From NCBI GenBank assembly GCA_026417845.1, contig JAOACM010000038.1:1-15880 (forward strand): a DNA stretch of 15,880 nucleotides, in the 5' to 3' direction. This DNA comes from Planctomycetota bacterium (GTDB lineage: Bacteria; Planctomycetota; SZUA-567; H5-PLA8; CALKMO01). Positions 7,763 through 15,577 of this stretch are shown here, in pieces; positions within the stretch are counted from its first letter, which is position 1; each line of letters begins with the position of its first letter. The position numbers were made by a program, and so were the translations under genes. The notes beneath the pieces were generated by a model. The model was given only the letters and a program-made list of their open reading frames with translations. It made no database searches and was not told where the DNA came from.

Positions 7763-8895
7763 GACCGCAAATACTCCACCTCATAGACGAGCTCAAGGTC
7801 GGCGGGGCGCAGACGCATGTGGCGACTATGCTGCGGGAGGCGCTGAGGTCCTTCCCGCAGATCCGCCACAGGGTGATATCGCTGTTCGGGGACGGCGCGA
7901 CCGGCGACGGGCTGCGCGGGATGGGCGTCGAGGTCCTCGCGCTGGATCTCCGCCCGTACCTCGCGGCGCGCCGCTTCTTCTCCGCCTCCGGAGTCCTGCG
8001 CGACATCTTCCTGAAGGAAAAACCCGATATCGTCGAGGCGCACCTTACCTGGAGCCGCCTGCTGGGCCTGTACGCCGCCTGGCGCGCTGGCGTGCCGCTC
8101 AGGATCGGTTTTGAGCAGGGCGACATATATTTCAACTCGCTGAAGTTCCGCGCCGCAAACTTCATCGGTCAGTTCTTCGCTCATCGGATAATAGTATGCA
8201 GCCGCGCCCTCGGCGAATGGGTTCATCGCACGCACGGCGTTTTCCGCCGCCGGATTGCCGTATTCCACAACTGCGTTGATACGGAAAAATTCCGTCCGGC
8301 GGCCGGCCCGGAAGACATCGCGGACTTCCCGCGCCCGGAATGCTCGACGCTCTTCTGCGCCGTCGGCAGCCTCGGCCGGGGGGTGAACAAGCGCGTGGAC
8401 GTGAGCATCCGGGCGGTTGCGGCGGCGCGGGCGGGCGGGGCGGACGTCGGCCTGGTCATCTGCGGCGACGGGGAGCAGCGGCCGGAGCTGGAACGGCTGG
8501 CGGAAGACCTGGGCGTCTCGCGCAGCGTCGTATTCCTCGGAACGCGCGGCGACGTCGAGCGCGTCATGCGCGGCTGCGATGCCTTCTGCCATGCCGCCCC
8601 CTTCGAGCCTTTCGGCATTGTGTGCATCGAGGCGATGGCCACGGGCCTGCCTGCGATCGTCCCGGATGCCGGCGGGATAGTCGAGGCGGTGGATGACGGG
8701 GCGACCGGACTCGTATACAATGCGCTCGACCACGAGGCGCTGGCGGATGCGATGGCGAAACTGCACGCATCGCCGGACCTTCGCCGGCAGATGGGCGCAT
8801 CGGCGCGGAAGGTGGCGGAGGAGCGGTTTTCGGTGCGGAGCTACATGCGGAGGCTGTACGCGATGTACGGCATCGCGGAGGGAAGGGATAGTTGA
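7759..8895 (+). CDS. Family 4 glycosyltransferase (GT-B fold)
   Basis: A 378-residue GT4-type glycosyltransferase, probably retaining, acting in glycan assembly with its neighbours. The N-terminal domain opens with ILHLIDELKVGGAQTHV, where GGAQ-H is the usual acceptor/diphosphate loop. The C-terminal donor domain has AVGSLGRGVNKRVDVSIRA, LVICGDGEQRPELERLA and the EX7E motif at E283-E291 (EPFGIVCIE). AMATGLPAIVPDAGGIVEAV follows, typical of GT4. The open frame extends upstream to 7615, but the start at ATG 7759 is preferred. It forms an ATGA overlap with the GT2 stop, which implies translational coupling, and it matches the usual GT4 N-terminus; the extra 48 residues would lie inside the GT2 gene. 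GC content jumps back up here. It overlaps the next gene by 4 bases. Confidence 0.93.
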   Translation: MRPQILHLIDELKVGGAQTHVATMLREALRSFPQIRHRVISLFGDGATGDGLRGMGVEVLALDLRPYLAARRFFSASGVLRDIFLKEKPDIVEAHLTWSRLLGLYAAWRAGVPLRIGFEQGDIYFNSLKFRAANFIGQFFAHRIIVCSRALGEWVHRTHGVFRRRIAVFHNCVDTEKFRPAAGPEDIADFPRPECSTLFCAVGSLGRGVNKRVDVSIRAVAAARAGGADVGLVICGDGEQRPELERLAEDLGVSRSVVFLGTRGDVERVMRGCDAFCHAAPFEPFGIVCIEAMATGLPAIVPDAGGIVEAVDDGATGLVYNALDHEALADAMAKLHASPDLRRQMGASARKVAEERFSVRSYMRRLYAMYGIAEGRDS

Positions 8896-10247
8896 GCAAA
8901 TCCGTTCTGATAATCACTCCCTTCTTCGCTCCGCAGACGCACGCGGCGGTCTTCCGGGCGTACAAGCTCGCGAAGTACCTTCCGCGGCTGGGCTGGAAGC
9001 CGTACGTCGTCACGACGGATATCAATTATCTGTATAACGAGGACCCGTCGCTGCTGGAGGCGCTGCCGCCGGAGGTGGAGATCGTCCGCGCCCGGTACGT
9101 CGAGCCGACTATGCGCGGCCTGCGGATGGCCCTTGGCGGCAGGGACAGAACATTCAAAGCGCTCAAGGCCGCCGGGCTGATAAAACCCTCCGCCGGGGAT
9201 GGCGGCGGGAAGGCCGGATCCCGCGGTCCGCTCGCCAGGGCATACGATTACCTCAGGGAACGCTTTCTGAACAACCCCGACGCATACTGGACATGGAAAG
9301 GTCCGGCGCTGAGGGCGGCGAAGGCATTGATTGAACGCTGCGGCATCCGGCTCGTATATACTACTTGCATCCCATACACCTGCAACCTGATCGGACGCAA
9401 GCTTCAGCGGATGGGGTGCCGGTGGGTGGCCGATTTCCGGGATCCGGCGGGATGCTCGTTCAGGGTGTGCTCTCAGCATCATCCGGTATTCATCCGGCAA
9501 CGCCGCATAATACGCATGACGCTCGAACACGCTGATGCAATAACCGGACTCTCGTCCATGTACGGGCCGATGCTGGAAGACAGTTTCGGAATCTATCGGG
9601 AAGACGGTGTTTACTTCATCACGACCGGCCTGGACGAGGAACTCCTTCCTCCGCCCGGCAGTCCGCCGCCGAGGGAGGACAGGTACATTATCTTCTCCGG
9701 CGAATACCTGCGGGAATACGGCGATTGGTTCCTGCGCGTATTCGCGGCGGCGGCCGCGAGGCCGGAGGTTGCGGCCCCTGGAGTAAAACTGCTCATTGTC
9801 GGCCGGCGCGAGATCAATGAGCCGCTGGTCGCGCCGCACGCGAAGCGGCTGGGAATCGAGGGGCTGGTCGAGTTTGTTGACCACGTGCCGCAGCGGGAGC
9901 TTTACAGGCTTATCGGCGGCGCCATGGCGTGCGTGCTGCTGGGAGGCGTTTATAATCTGTGGTGGTGTCTTTTTGCCAAGCTGGTTGACTACATAGCGAT
10001 GCGGAAACCTGTGCTGGCGATGGTGCCTGATCCCAGCGAGGCCCGCACGCGGCTGACGAGGGCCGGTCTGGGTATATTTCTGGACGGGCCGGAGGAGGCG
10101 GCGGCGGGGAGGCTTGGGGAATTTCTGCTGGGGCGGGGGCCGGAGATCCGGCCCGACGCTGTGGAATGCGCAAAGTACACGGCGGAAAGTCAGGCCCTCG
10201 CGTTCGCAGGGGTGTTCGAGAAGGTACTGAGCAGGCTTGGGAGTTGA
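8892..10247 (+). CDS. Family 4-like glycosyltransferase (GT-B fold)
   Basis: A 451-residue protein with a GT4-type layout. The N-terminus SVLIITPFFAPQTHAAVFR is typical of the GT4 subtype whose acceptor domain starts ITPxFxP. WVADFRDP in the middle matches the DFRDP motif of that subtype. The donor half includes YIIFSGEYLREYGDW, LLIVGRREINEPLV and AKLVDYIAMRKPVLAMVP, equivalent to the KL-EYLA-KPVL segment. A clear EX7E glutamate pair is not visible, so the exact donor chemistry is uncertain. The start is TTG, unusual but well supported: it overlaps the previous stop as TTGA, GGAGG lies just upstream, and the family motif begins at residue 4. Residues about 105-125 are a Gly/Lys-rich loop. It is last in the polysaccharide operon; 212 bases without a clear feature separate it from cysS. 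Confidence 0.88.
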   Translation: MSKSVLIITPFFAPQTHAAVFRAYKLAKYLPRLGWKPYVVTTDINYLYNEDPSLLEALPPEVEIVRARYVEPTMRGLRMALGGRDRTFKALKAAGLIKPSAGDGGGKAGSRGPLARAYDYLRERFLNNPDAYWTWKGPALRAAKALIERCGIRLVYTTCIPYTCNLIGRKLQRMGCRWVADFRDPAGCSFRVCSQHHPVFIRQRRIIRMTLEHADAITGLSSMYGPMLEDSFGIYREDGVYFITTGLDEELLPPPGSPPPREDRYIIFSGEYLREYGDWFLRVFAAAAARPEVAAPGVKLLIVGRREINEPLVAPHAKRLGIEGLVEFVDHVPQRELYRLIGGAMACVLLGGVYNLWWCLFAKLVDYIAMRKPVLAMVPDPSEARTRLTRAGLGIFLDGPEEAAAGRLGEFLLGRGPEIRPDAVECAKYTAESQALAFAGVFEKVLSRLGS

Positions 10248-10459
10248 CCCGCGGCGCGTCCGCCGGCAATAATGCGGCATGGCGCCTTGTTGTTTTCTGC
10301 CTTTCCCGCCGGCCTCTTTTCCTTCCCGGGGCAGACGCGATGGGCGCGCGGCGCCGCCGTAATCGCCGGGGCCGCGGAGATGACCCGGCGCGGAGGCGGG
10401 GGAGGAGGGGTGCTGAAACCGGGGCGGTGAATGCGGGCGGAGGCAAGGAGCTCAGGGCG

Positions 10460-11968
10460 ATGGCCGGGCCGGCTTTGATGCTGTTCAACACGATGGGGCG
10501 GAGGAAGGAGCCGTTCATGCCGCTGGAGGCGGGCAGGGTCGGGATGTATACCTGCGGGCCGACCGTCTACAACTACGCCCACATAGGCAACCTCAGGACG
10601 TACATATTCGAGGACCTTCTGCGGAGGACGCTGGAGTACAACGGCTTCGCAGTGCGGCATGTGATGAACATAACTGACGTCGGGCACCTGACATCCGACG
10701 CCGACACCGGCGAGGACAAGATGGAGGAGGGGGCGAGGCGGGAAGGCAGGAGCATATGGGAGATAGCCGCGTTTTACACTGAGGCCTTCCGTCGCGACAT
10801 CGCGCGGCTGAACATCCTGCCGCCGGCGGTATGGTGCAGGGCCACCGATCATATTGCCGAGCAGATAGAGCTGGTCAGGCGGCTGGAGGAGAAAGGCTAC
10901 GCATACCGGCTGCCGGACGGGGTCTACTTCGACACGTCCAGATTCCCGGACTACGGCCGGCTGGCGATGCTGGACGTCGAAGGCCTGATGGCCGGGGCGA
11001 GGGTCAGACCGGTCGAAGGGAAGAGGTCGCCGGCGGACTTCGCTCTGTGGAAACTGACGCCACCCGGAGTCAAACGGCAGATGGAATGGGACAGCCCGTG
11101 GGGGCGGGGCTTCCCCGGCTGGCATATAGAGTGCTCGGCGATGGCGATGAAATATCTCGGCGAGACCTTCGACATCCACGCCGGCGGGGTGGACCACATA
11201 AACGTGCACCACACCAACGAGATAGCGCAGGCCGAGTGCGCCACGGGGAAGAAGTTCGTCAGGTACTGGCTGCACGGCGAGTTTCTGGTGATGGAAAAGG
11301 ACAAGATGTCGAAGTCCGCCGGCAACTTCGTCACGCTGCAGACGCTGATAGACCGCGGTTTCGATCCTCTGGATTACCGGTATCTGTGCCTGACGGCGCA
11401 TTACCGGAGCCAGCTCGTCTTCCGATGGGAGAGCCTTGAGGCGGCGCGGAGCGCGCGGCGGTCGCTGCTGGAAAGGATTCACGGTCCCGGCGCGGCCGGC
11501 GTGGAGGCGCCGGAGGCGGCGGCAGCGGCGGCCGGGTCTGCCGCGGGCGGGCGCGCAGGCGCGGATGCCGGCCGCGAGGCTGTGCGCGGAGACGGAGAGG
11601 TCCCGGTCCGCGGAGACAGGGCGGAACGTTACGCGGCGCGGTTCCTCGAGGCGGTAAATGACGATCTGAATATCCCGGCGGCGCTGGCGGTCGCGTGGGA
11701 GCTCGCGAGGGACTCGGGGATTCCGGCCGGCGGGAAGAAACGGCTGCTGCTGGATTTCGACCGCGTGTTCGGGCTGAGGCTGGATATCCCGCCGCAGGAG
11801 GAACCTGGAGCGGAGATTCCCGCCGGGGTGAAGGAGCTGGCGGACCGGCGGGAGGAGGCGCGCAGGTCCAGGAACTGGAAGGAGGCCGACGCGCTGAGGG
11901 CCGAGATCGCGAAACTCGGATACAGGGTCGAAGACACCCCTTCCGGGCCGAGGATATCCAGGGTCTGA
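10460..11968 (+). CDS. cysS: Cysteinyl-tRNA synthetase
   Basis: A class I aminoacyl-tRNA synthetase that charges tRNA-Cys in the cytoplasm, 502 residues against about 460 usual. The HIGH-type motif is HIGN at 41-44 within TCGPTVYNYAHIGNLRTY, and KMSKS is at 282-286. The zinc ligands are all present: C32, C225 (WHIECSAMAM), H250 and E254 (HTNEIAQAE), with the same C-to-H and H-to-E spacing as in E. coli CysS. The C-terminal DALR-like anticodon region (about 388-500) includes FLEAVNDDLNIPAALA and ends with RRSRNWKEADALRAEIAKLG. An Ala/Gly/Arg-rich insertion of about 45 residues (342-386) explains the extra length. The open frame extends to 10166, but ATG 10460 is chosen: AAGGAG lies 9 bases upstream, and the upstream part is arginine-rich, without family similarity, and overlaps the glycosyltransferase. 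The M16 gene follows after 3 bases. Confidence 0.95.
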   Translation: MAGPALMLFNTMGRRKEPFMPLEAGRVGMYTCGPTVYNYAHIGNLRTYIFEDLLRRTLEYNGFAVRHVMNITDVGHLTSDADTGEDKMEEGARREGRSIWEIAAFYTEAFRRDIARLNILPPAVWCRATDHIAEQIELVRRLEEKGYAYRLPDGVYFDTSRFPDYGRLAMLDVEGLMAGARVRPVEGKRSPADFALWKLTPPGVKRQMEWDSPWGRGFPGWHIECSAMAMKYLGETFDIHAGGVDHINVHHTNEIAQAECATGKKFVRYWLHGEFLVMEKDKMSKSAGNFVTLQTLIDRGFDPLDYRYLCLTAHYRSQLVFRWESLEAARSARRSLLERIHGPGAAGVEAPEAAAAAAGSAAGGRAGADAGREAVRGDGEVPVRGDRAERYAARFLEAVNDDLNIPAALAVAWELARDSGIPAGGKKRLLLDFDRVFGLRLDIPPQEEPGAEIPAGVKELADRREEARRSRNWKEADALRAEIAKLGYRVEDTPSGPRISRV

Positions 11969-11971
11969 GCC

Positions 11972-13216
11972 GTGGCCGCGGAGGAGCTCTTCTTCGAAAA
12001 GCTGCCTTCCGGAATCCGTCTGGCCGGCCACAGACGGGCCGGGTGCCGCACGGCCGCCGTTCTGCTGCGGTATTTTTTCGGTACGCGCGACGAACCCGGG
12101 GAGAGGCTGGGCATCACGCGGGTTGCGGCCGCGTGCCTCTTCAAGGGGACGGCCCGGAAGACCGCGCGGGAGCTGTCGGACGGGTTCGACGCGGTCGGGG
12201 CACGGAGAGGCACGGCGGTCGGGGTCGAGTATGTGGACTTCGGCGCGACGGTGCCGGCGGAGGGGCTGGAGCGGACGCTGGAACTGTACGCGGAGGCGTT
12301 CGGGGAAGCCGTCTTCGGGGCGGAGGGCTGCCGTGAGGCTAAGGCGTCGGCAATCCAGGCGATAAGGGCGATCGAGGACGATCCGTCGGCGAAACTGTTC
12401 TCGCTGCTGTGGCGCAAAGCTCTCGGTCCGCGGCTGGGCCGCGACGAGCTTGGCAGGCTCTCCACAGTGTCCCGGTTGAGCGCCGGGGCGGTAGCAGGAT
12501 GGTGGCGGCAGAACGCTAAGCCCGGCCGGCTGCTGGTATCCGTGGCAGGGGGCTTCGACCGGCCGCGCATCGCGGGCCTGGTCGAGCGCCTCTTCGGGCG
12601 CATCGGTCGCGGGGGAACCTTCGGCCAGCCGCCGGCCTTCAGGGGCGTTCCTCATGCCGCGGCCGCCTGCAGGCGGAAGCTGGCTCAGCAGCATATTGCG
12701 ATCTGCTTCCGCACCGCCCCGCGCGGTCACAAACTCTATTACGCCGCTCACTTCCTCACGCGCATCCTCGGCGGCGGAGGAAGCTCGCGATTATTTCAGC
12801 GCATAAGAGACCGCGGAGGGCTGGCCTACAACGTACTGTGCGGGTACCTGGGCCTGCGCGGGGCGGGGTGCATCTATGCCTACGCCGCCACGTCGCCCGG
12901 CAGGGCCGCCGAGGTCTTCGATATGCTTTGCGGAGAAATTGCCGACGCCGGGATAAATCCGTTGCCCGATGAGGTCGAGCGGGCGCGGGCCGGGATGCTG
13001 GCGGCATCGTGTATGAGCTGGGACGCGGTTGAGACGAGGGTCGCGACAGTGGCTTCCCAGGCCACTTACGACGGCCGCGTGGCGCCGCTGGAGGAGATGC
13101 TGGAAGAGATCAGGCAGGTGTCGCCCGGCGACATAAGGGCCTGCGCAGAGGAATTCCCGCCGCGGCCGCTCACGGTAGTGACGCTTGGTCCGGCCGCCTT
13201 TATTCGTCGTCGGTGA
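11972..13216 (+). CDS. M16-family (insulinase-like) protein, catalytic motif lost
   Basis: A 414-residue protein of M16B size and layout, with two homologous halves. The N-terminal half aligns with active M16 enzymes around GITRVAAACLFKGTARKTA (47-65). In active members this reads G-x-x-H-F-L-E-H-x-L-F-K-G-T; here the HxxEH zinc site is RVAAA (50-54). The downstream acidic ligand region, usually VxEEI before EDxP, is AIQAI before EDDP (about 127-137), so the third ligand is also missing. The C-terminal half is well kept: HIAICFRTAPRGHKLYYAAH, RILGGGGSSRLFQRIRD and GGLAYNV with the usual Arg/Tyr region. It is therefore probably an inactive subunit or binding protein, as in the alpha partner of mitochondrial processing peptidase. 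No active partner is next to it. The start is GTG, 3 bases after the cysS stop. Its last 17 bases overlap the convergent gene. Confidence 0.88.
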   Translation: MAAEELFFEKLPSGIRLAGHRRAGCRTAAVLLRYFFGTRDEPGERLGITRVAAACLFKGTARKTARELSDGFDAVGARRGTAVGVEYVDFGATVPAEGLERTLELYAEAFGEAVFGAEGCREAKASAIQAIRAIEDDPSAKLFSLLWRKALGPRLGRDELGRLSTVSRLSAGAVAGWWRQNAKPGRLLVSVAGGFDRPRIAGLVERLFGRIGRGGTFGQPPAFRGVPHAAAACRRKLAQQHIAICFRTAPRGHKLYYAAHFLTRILGGGGSSRLFQRIRDRGGLAYNVLCGYLGLRGAGCIYAYAATSPGRAAEVFDMLCGEIADAGINPLPDEVERARAGMLAASCMSWDAVETRVATVASQATYDGRVAPLEEMLEEIRQVSPGDIRACAEEFPPRPLTVVTLGPAAFIRRR

Positions 13217-14933
13217 TCCGCCTCCTGGTCTTCGGATCCTTCCCCCCGGCATCGGACGGTTCCGCCGGGGATGCCCCGGTTGCCTTTTCGTCCCGTTCGA
13301 ATACGTAGCCTTCCAGCTTGCGATACAGGGCCGCGAACGCTTCCTCAATCTCTTTTACGACCTCTGCGCGCGGCCGGCCGTCGGCCGAAAAATTGCGCGC
13401 GGCAGCCTCGTCGCCCCGGTTGGCGATCTCGAACGCATCAACCATGGGCACGCGCATGCGTTCGGCCAGTTCCTTCAGCACTGCTGCCGCCGACTTCTGG
13501 AGGAAAAGTTCGCCCGAACCCTTGGGCATCTGCCTTATTGGCGGAGTGAAGACGACCGGAACGCAGCCGCGGTCGAGGCACGCGCGGATGACGAAGGAGG
13601 CATCCGAATAGAGCTCGTAAGGGTGCCCGCCGCGGAAAAGTTCGTCGAAGTCGAAGATTATCGCCGCCGTTTCGGGCCTGAGGGAATCGAGCGTTTTTTC
13701 GACTGTCTTCCTCGCATCGGAAGACTTCGACAGGCCGGAGATCTCCCTGGCGGCGAGCAGCCTGTATGCGCTTCCGGGCCGCGCCGACGGTTCGTCACCC
13801 CGCTTCCTGCCGTCGCCGCCCGGGTTCCCGCCGCCTTTCGCGGTCGCTCCGCCTCCATCGCGGGATCCGCCCTTCGCCGCGGGATCCAGGAATCTGGCTT
13901 CAGCCGCCCATACGCCCCCTATCTTCAGCAGCGTCCCGCGGTTCGCCCCTCGCGCGGCGGACCGGCGCGCCCTCAGGTTCTCGACGGCTGGCAGGCCCAG
14001 CAGTATGCCGGTCTTTTCGAAGTCGAAGGTTACTTCTTTCCTCAGCTCCTCCAGGGCGCGTCTCTTCCGCGAATCTTCGACGGCCTTCTTTTCAGCATCC
14101 GCGTACAGCTTCACGGCATCTTCTCTGGAGACGCCCACGATGACCGCGACGTTGTCCACCGCCAGCCGCACTTCTCCGGCGGCGGCACCGGCGACAGCCG
14201 AAGCTGAAACGACGATGGAACGGACAGAGATCGAGGGCGGCAACTCCCCGCCATCCCTGCCTCTGAAATCGGTTCGCGAGAGGAAGGCCAGCGACCAGTC
14301 GGAAGACTTCGCGGCCGGAAAGACCGCCGAAAAGGTCCGCGGCTGTTCCTCGGCGCTGCTCAGCTCGATCGCCACGCCTTCGGCTTTCTCGACATAAATC
14401 CGCATGGCCAGCCAGAAGTCGCCGGTGGCAACGAAGAGCGGTCTTGAAGCAGTACCCTTCGCCGCACCCCGACCTGGTCCGGAAAGGCGGATGGCCCACC
14501 GTCGGCTTCCTCCGGTCTGGGAACCTCTGGACGAACCTTCAGTGTCGGAATAGGAAAGCTCGCGGTCAATCCTGGCGTCAAACGGAGAGGGAGCGGATTC
14601 GTCGTCGAAAGGATCGAACAGGATAAGGCCCGTCTTCTCCCTCCCGGCCTTGTCCTCCTTCCCCGGCTCCGCCTCGCCCCCGGCAGCCGGCGCACATGCC
14701 ATCGCGATCCACAGGAGGGCGGCCGCGGCGGCGAACGGAGCGGACGGGAGGGTTTGCGATGCCGATGCGTCCGATTGAACGAAAGGCGCGAAAGATGCCG
14801 GCGCCTCGACGGACGCCGGGAACGCAAAGGCGGCAGACGATACGGAAGCGCCTGGACCATCAGGGGATTCGAAAGCGTTCTCCGCGAGTATCGCTTGGCC
14901 GTACGTCTCCAGGCTCTTCCCGACGGGATTCAT
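13200..14933 (-). CDS. Unrecognised secreted protein with degenerate SGNH-like C-terminus
   Basis: A 577-residue protein I cannot assign firmly. Residues 1-65 are Ala/Ser/Pro-rich and disordered-looking. They precede a hydrophobic stretch, FAAAAALLWIAMAC (67-80), followed by APAAGG, which resembles a signal sequence or weak lipobox (C80). Residues about 104-265 look like a beta-sandwich, with FDPFDDE near the start and GEVRLAVDNVAVIVG at the end, possibly carbohydrate-binding. A charged helical linker follows (271-301), and a Gly/Lys-rich linker covers 352-386. The C-terminal part (422-545) has an alpha/beta order like SGNH hydrolases: AIIFDFDELF, CVPVVFTPPIR, RVPMVDAF. The usual GDS, GxND and DxxH residues are not visible; NFSADGR stands where DxxH would be. 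The start is ATG 14933, with GGAGG 11 bases upstream. The long N-terminal extension before the hydrophobic segment is odd. It overlaps the M16 gene tail to tail by 17 bases. Confidence 0.7.
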   Translation of the reverse strand: MNPVGKSLETYGQAILAENAFESPDGPGASVSSAAFAFPASVEAPASFAPFVQSDASASQTLPSAPFAAAAALLWIAMACAPAAGGEAEPGKEDKAGREKTGLILFDPFDDESAPSPFDARIDRELSYSDTEGSSRGSQTGGSRRWAIRLSGPGRGAAKGTASRPLFVATGDFWLAMRIYVEKAEGVAIELSSAEEQPRTFSAVFPAAKSSDWSLAFLSRTDFRGRDGGELPPSISVRSIVVSASAVAGAAAGEVRLAVDNVAVIVGVSREDAVKLYADAEKKAVEDSRKRRALEELRKEVTFDFEKTGILLGLPAVENLRARRSAARGANRGTLLKIGGVWAAEARFLDPAAKGGSRDGGGATAKGGGNPGGDGRKRGDEPSARPGSAYRLLAAREISGLSKSSDARKTVEKTLDSLRPETAAIIFDFDELFRGGHPYELYSDASFVIRACLDRGCVPVVFTPPIRQMPKGSGELFLQKSAAAVLKELAERMRVPMVDAFEIANRGDEAAARNFSADGRPRAEVVKEIEEAFAALYRKLEGYVFERDEKATGASPAEPSDAGGKDPKTRRRITDDE

Positions 14934-15577
14934 CCGCCTGAAATCCTCCGCTGTTTTCGTGCCCGGACGTTTTGCCGGGCGGATGCCGGCAACATGTTGC
15001 CCCTTCCCGGAGAAGGGAAGATACGGAACCGCGAAGGCGGCGGCGCGCTTCCGGCCGGAAGTCCCTCCTGCCGGACAATCGCCAGCACGGAACGCGCCGC
15101 CGCGCAGGGCCCGCTACGCGGTACCTGCGGGGCGCGGCCTGCTTTGCCGTCCCCGTCAATGCCGTTTTGCGCCACGATCGGGTCGCGCCGCGAATCGTGC
15201 GCCTGAGCCGTGCAGTTGCCGGATCGGGCGTCCGGGTATTCGACATGTACATATGGCGCGGACCCTGCGGCCGCGCGCTTGCGGCCCTCTCCGGAGCGCG
15301 ACGCGCGCCGGTGGGGCGCGTCGAGCGGCGGCCGCGAAGATCGCTCCAGGGAGGCCGCTCCGCCTCCCGCGCGGCCCGGGCGCCGGGCGGCGCGCCCGCC
15401 GGGGGAACAACCCGGGCGCATGGCCTTGGGTGCAAGGTCGAATACCGGCTTAAGAAGCGCTTCGAGTGGAGGACTGGCCTGCCATCGCCTCCCGCCCATG
15501 CCTCCGCGAATTACCCCCGACGGCTCTCAAACCACCCCTGTTGGCGTCCGCATTTACGGCCATGCATCCGGACAACC
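14934..15577. other. Palindrome-rich, highly GC intergenic stretch
   Basis: These 644 bases separate two minus-strand genes. Open frames are present but their products are Arg/Pro/Ala/Gly-rich and fit no family. The stretch is crowded with structure: stem GCCCGG/CCGGGC (14961-14980), perfect palindrome GGCAACATGTTGCC (14988-15001), stem CCCTTC/GAAGGG (15001-15017), perfect palindrome CTTCCGGCCGGAAG (15048-15061), 8-bp stem CGACGCGC/GCGCGTCG (15299-15323) and palindrome GAAGCGCTTC (15454-15463). No tRNA, RNase P or other RNA signature was recognised. Confidence 0.5.
14988..15001. promoter_or_regulatory. 14-bp perfect palindrome, possible operator
   Basis: GGCAACATGTTGCC is a perfect 14-bp palindrome 55 bases upstream of the start of the 577-residue secreted protein on the minus strand. 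The size and place suit a site for a dimeric regulator. No regulator gene lies nearby and no -10/-35 pair is clear, so this is inference from symmetry and position. Confidence 0.3.

Noticed and set aside
7606..8766. Open minus-strand frame of 386 codons opposite the first GT4 gene
   Set aside because: The plus strand carries the GT4 motifs and a coupled ATGA start; the antisense product is motif-free.
8841..10280. Open minus-strand frame of 479 codons opposite the second GT4-like gene
   Set aside because: Composition-driven shadow of a gene with recognisable glycosyltransferase motifs on the plus strand.
10250..10320. Possible terminator after the last glycosyltransferase (GGCGCC followed by TTGTTGTTTT)
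   Set aside because: The GGCGCC palindrome has no loop and no longer stem can be built next to the T-rich stretch.
10166..10459. N-terminal extension of cysS to an upstream start
   Set aside because: It would overlap the glycosyltransferase gene by 82 bases and add 98 arginine-rich residues not found in CysS. ATG 10460 has a well-placed AAGGAG.
10190..12751. Open minus-strand frame of 853 codons opposite cysS and the M16 gene
   Set aside because: It is antisense to two genes with clear family motifs, and its product is Arg/Pro/Gln-rich without any motif. Long antisense frames are expected at this GC content.
13185..14207. Open plus-strand frame of 340 codons opposite the 577-residue gene
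   Set aside because: The minus-strand frame has a signal-like segment, domain-like strands and a ribosome-binding site; this one has no such support.
15430..15470. tRNA-like T-arm (GGTCGAATACC)
   Set aside because: It resembles a T-loop, but no acceptor stem, anticodon arm or D-arm pairs around it on either strand.
14930..15499. Open minus-strand frame of 189 codons ending in an ATGA overlap with the 577-residue gene
   Set aside because: The overlap would suit coupling, but the product is Arg/Pro/Ala/Gly-rich and low in hydrophobic core residues, with no motif. It crosses the palindrome cluster and the very GC-rich segment. Probably chance, though not excluded.
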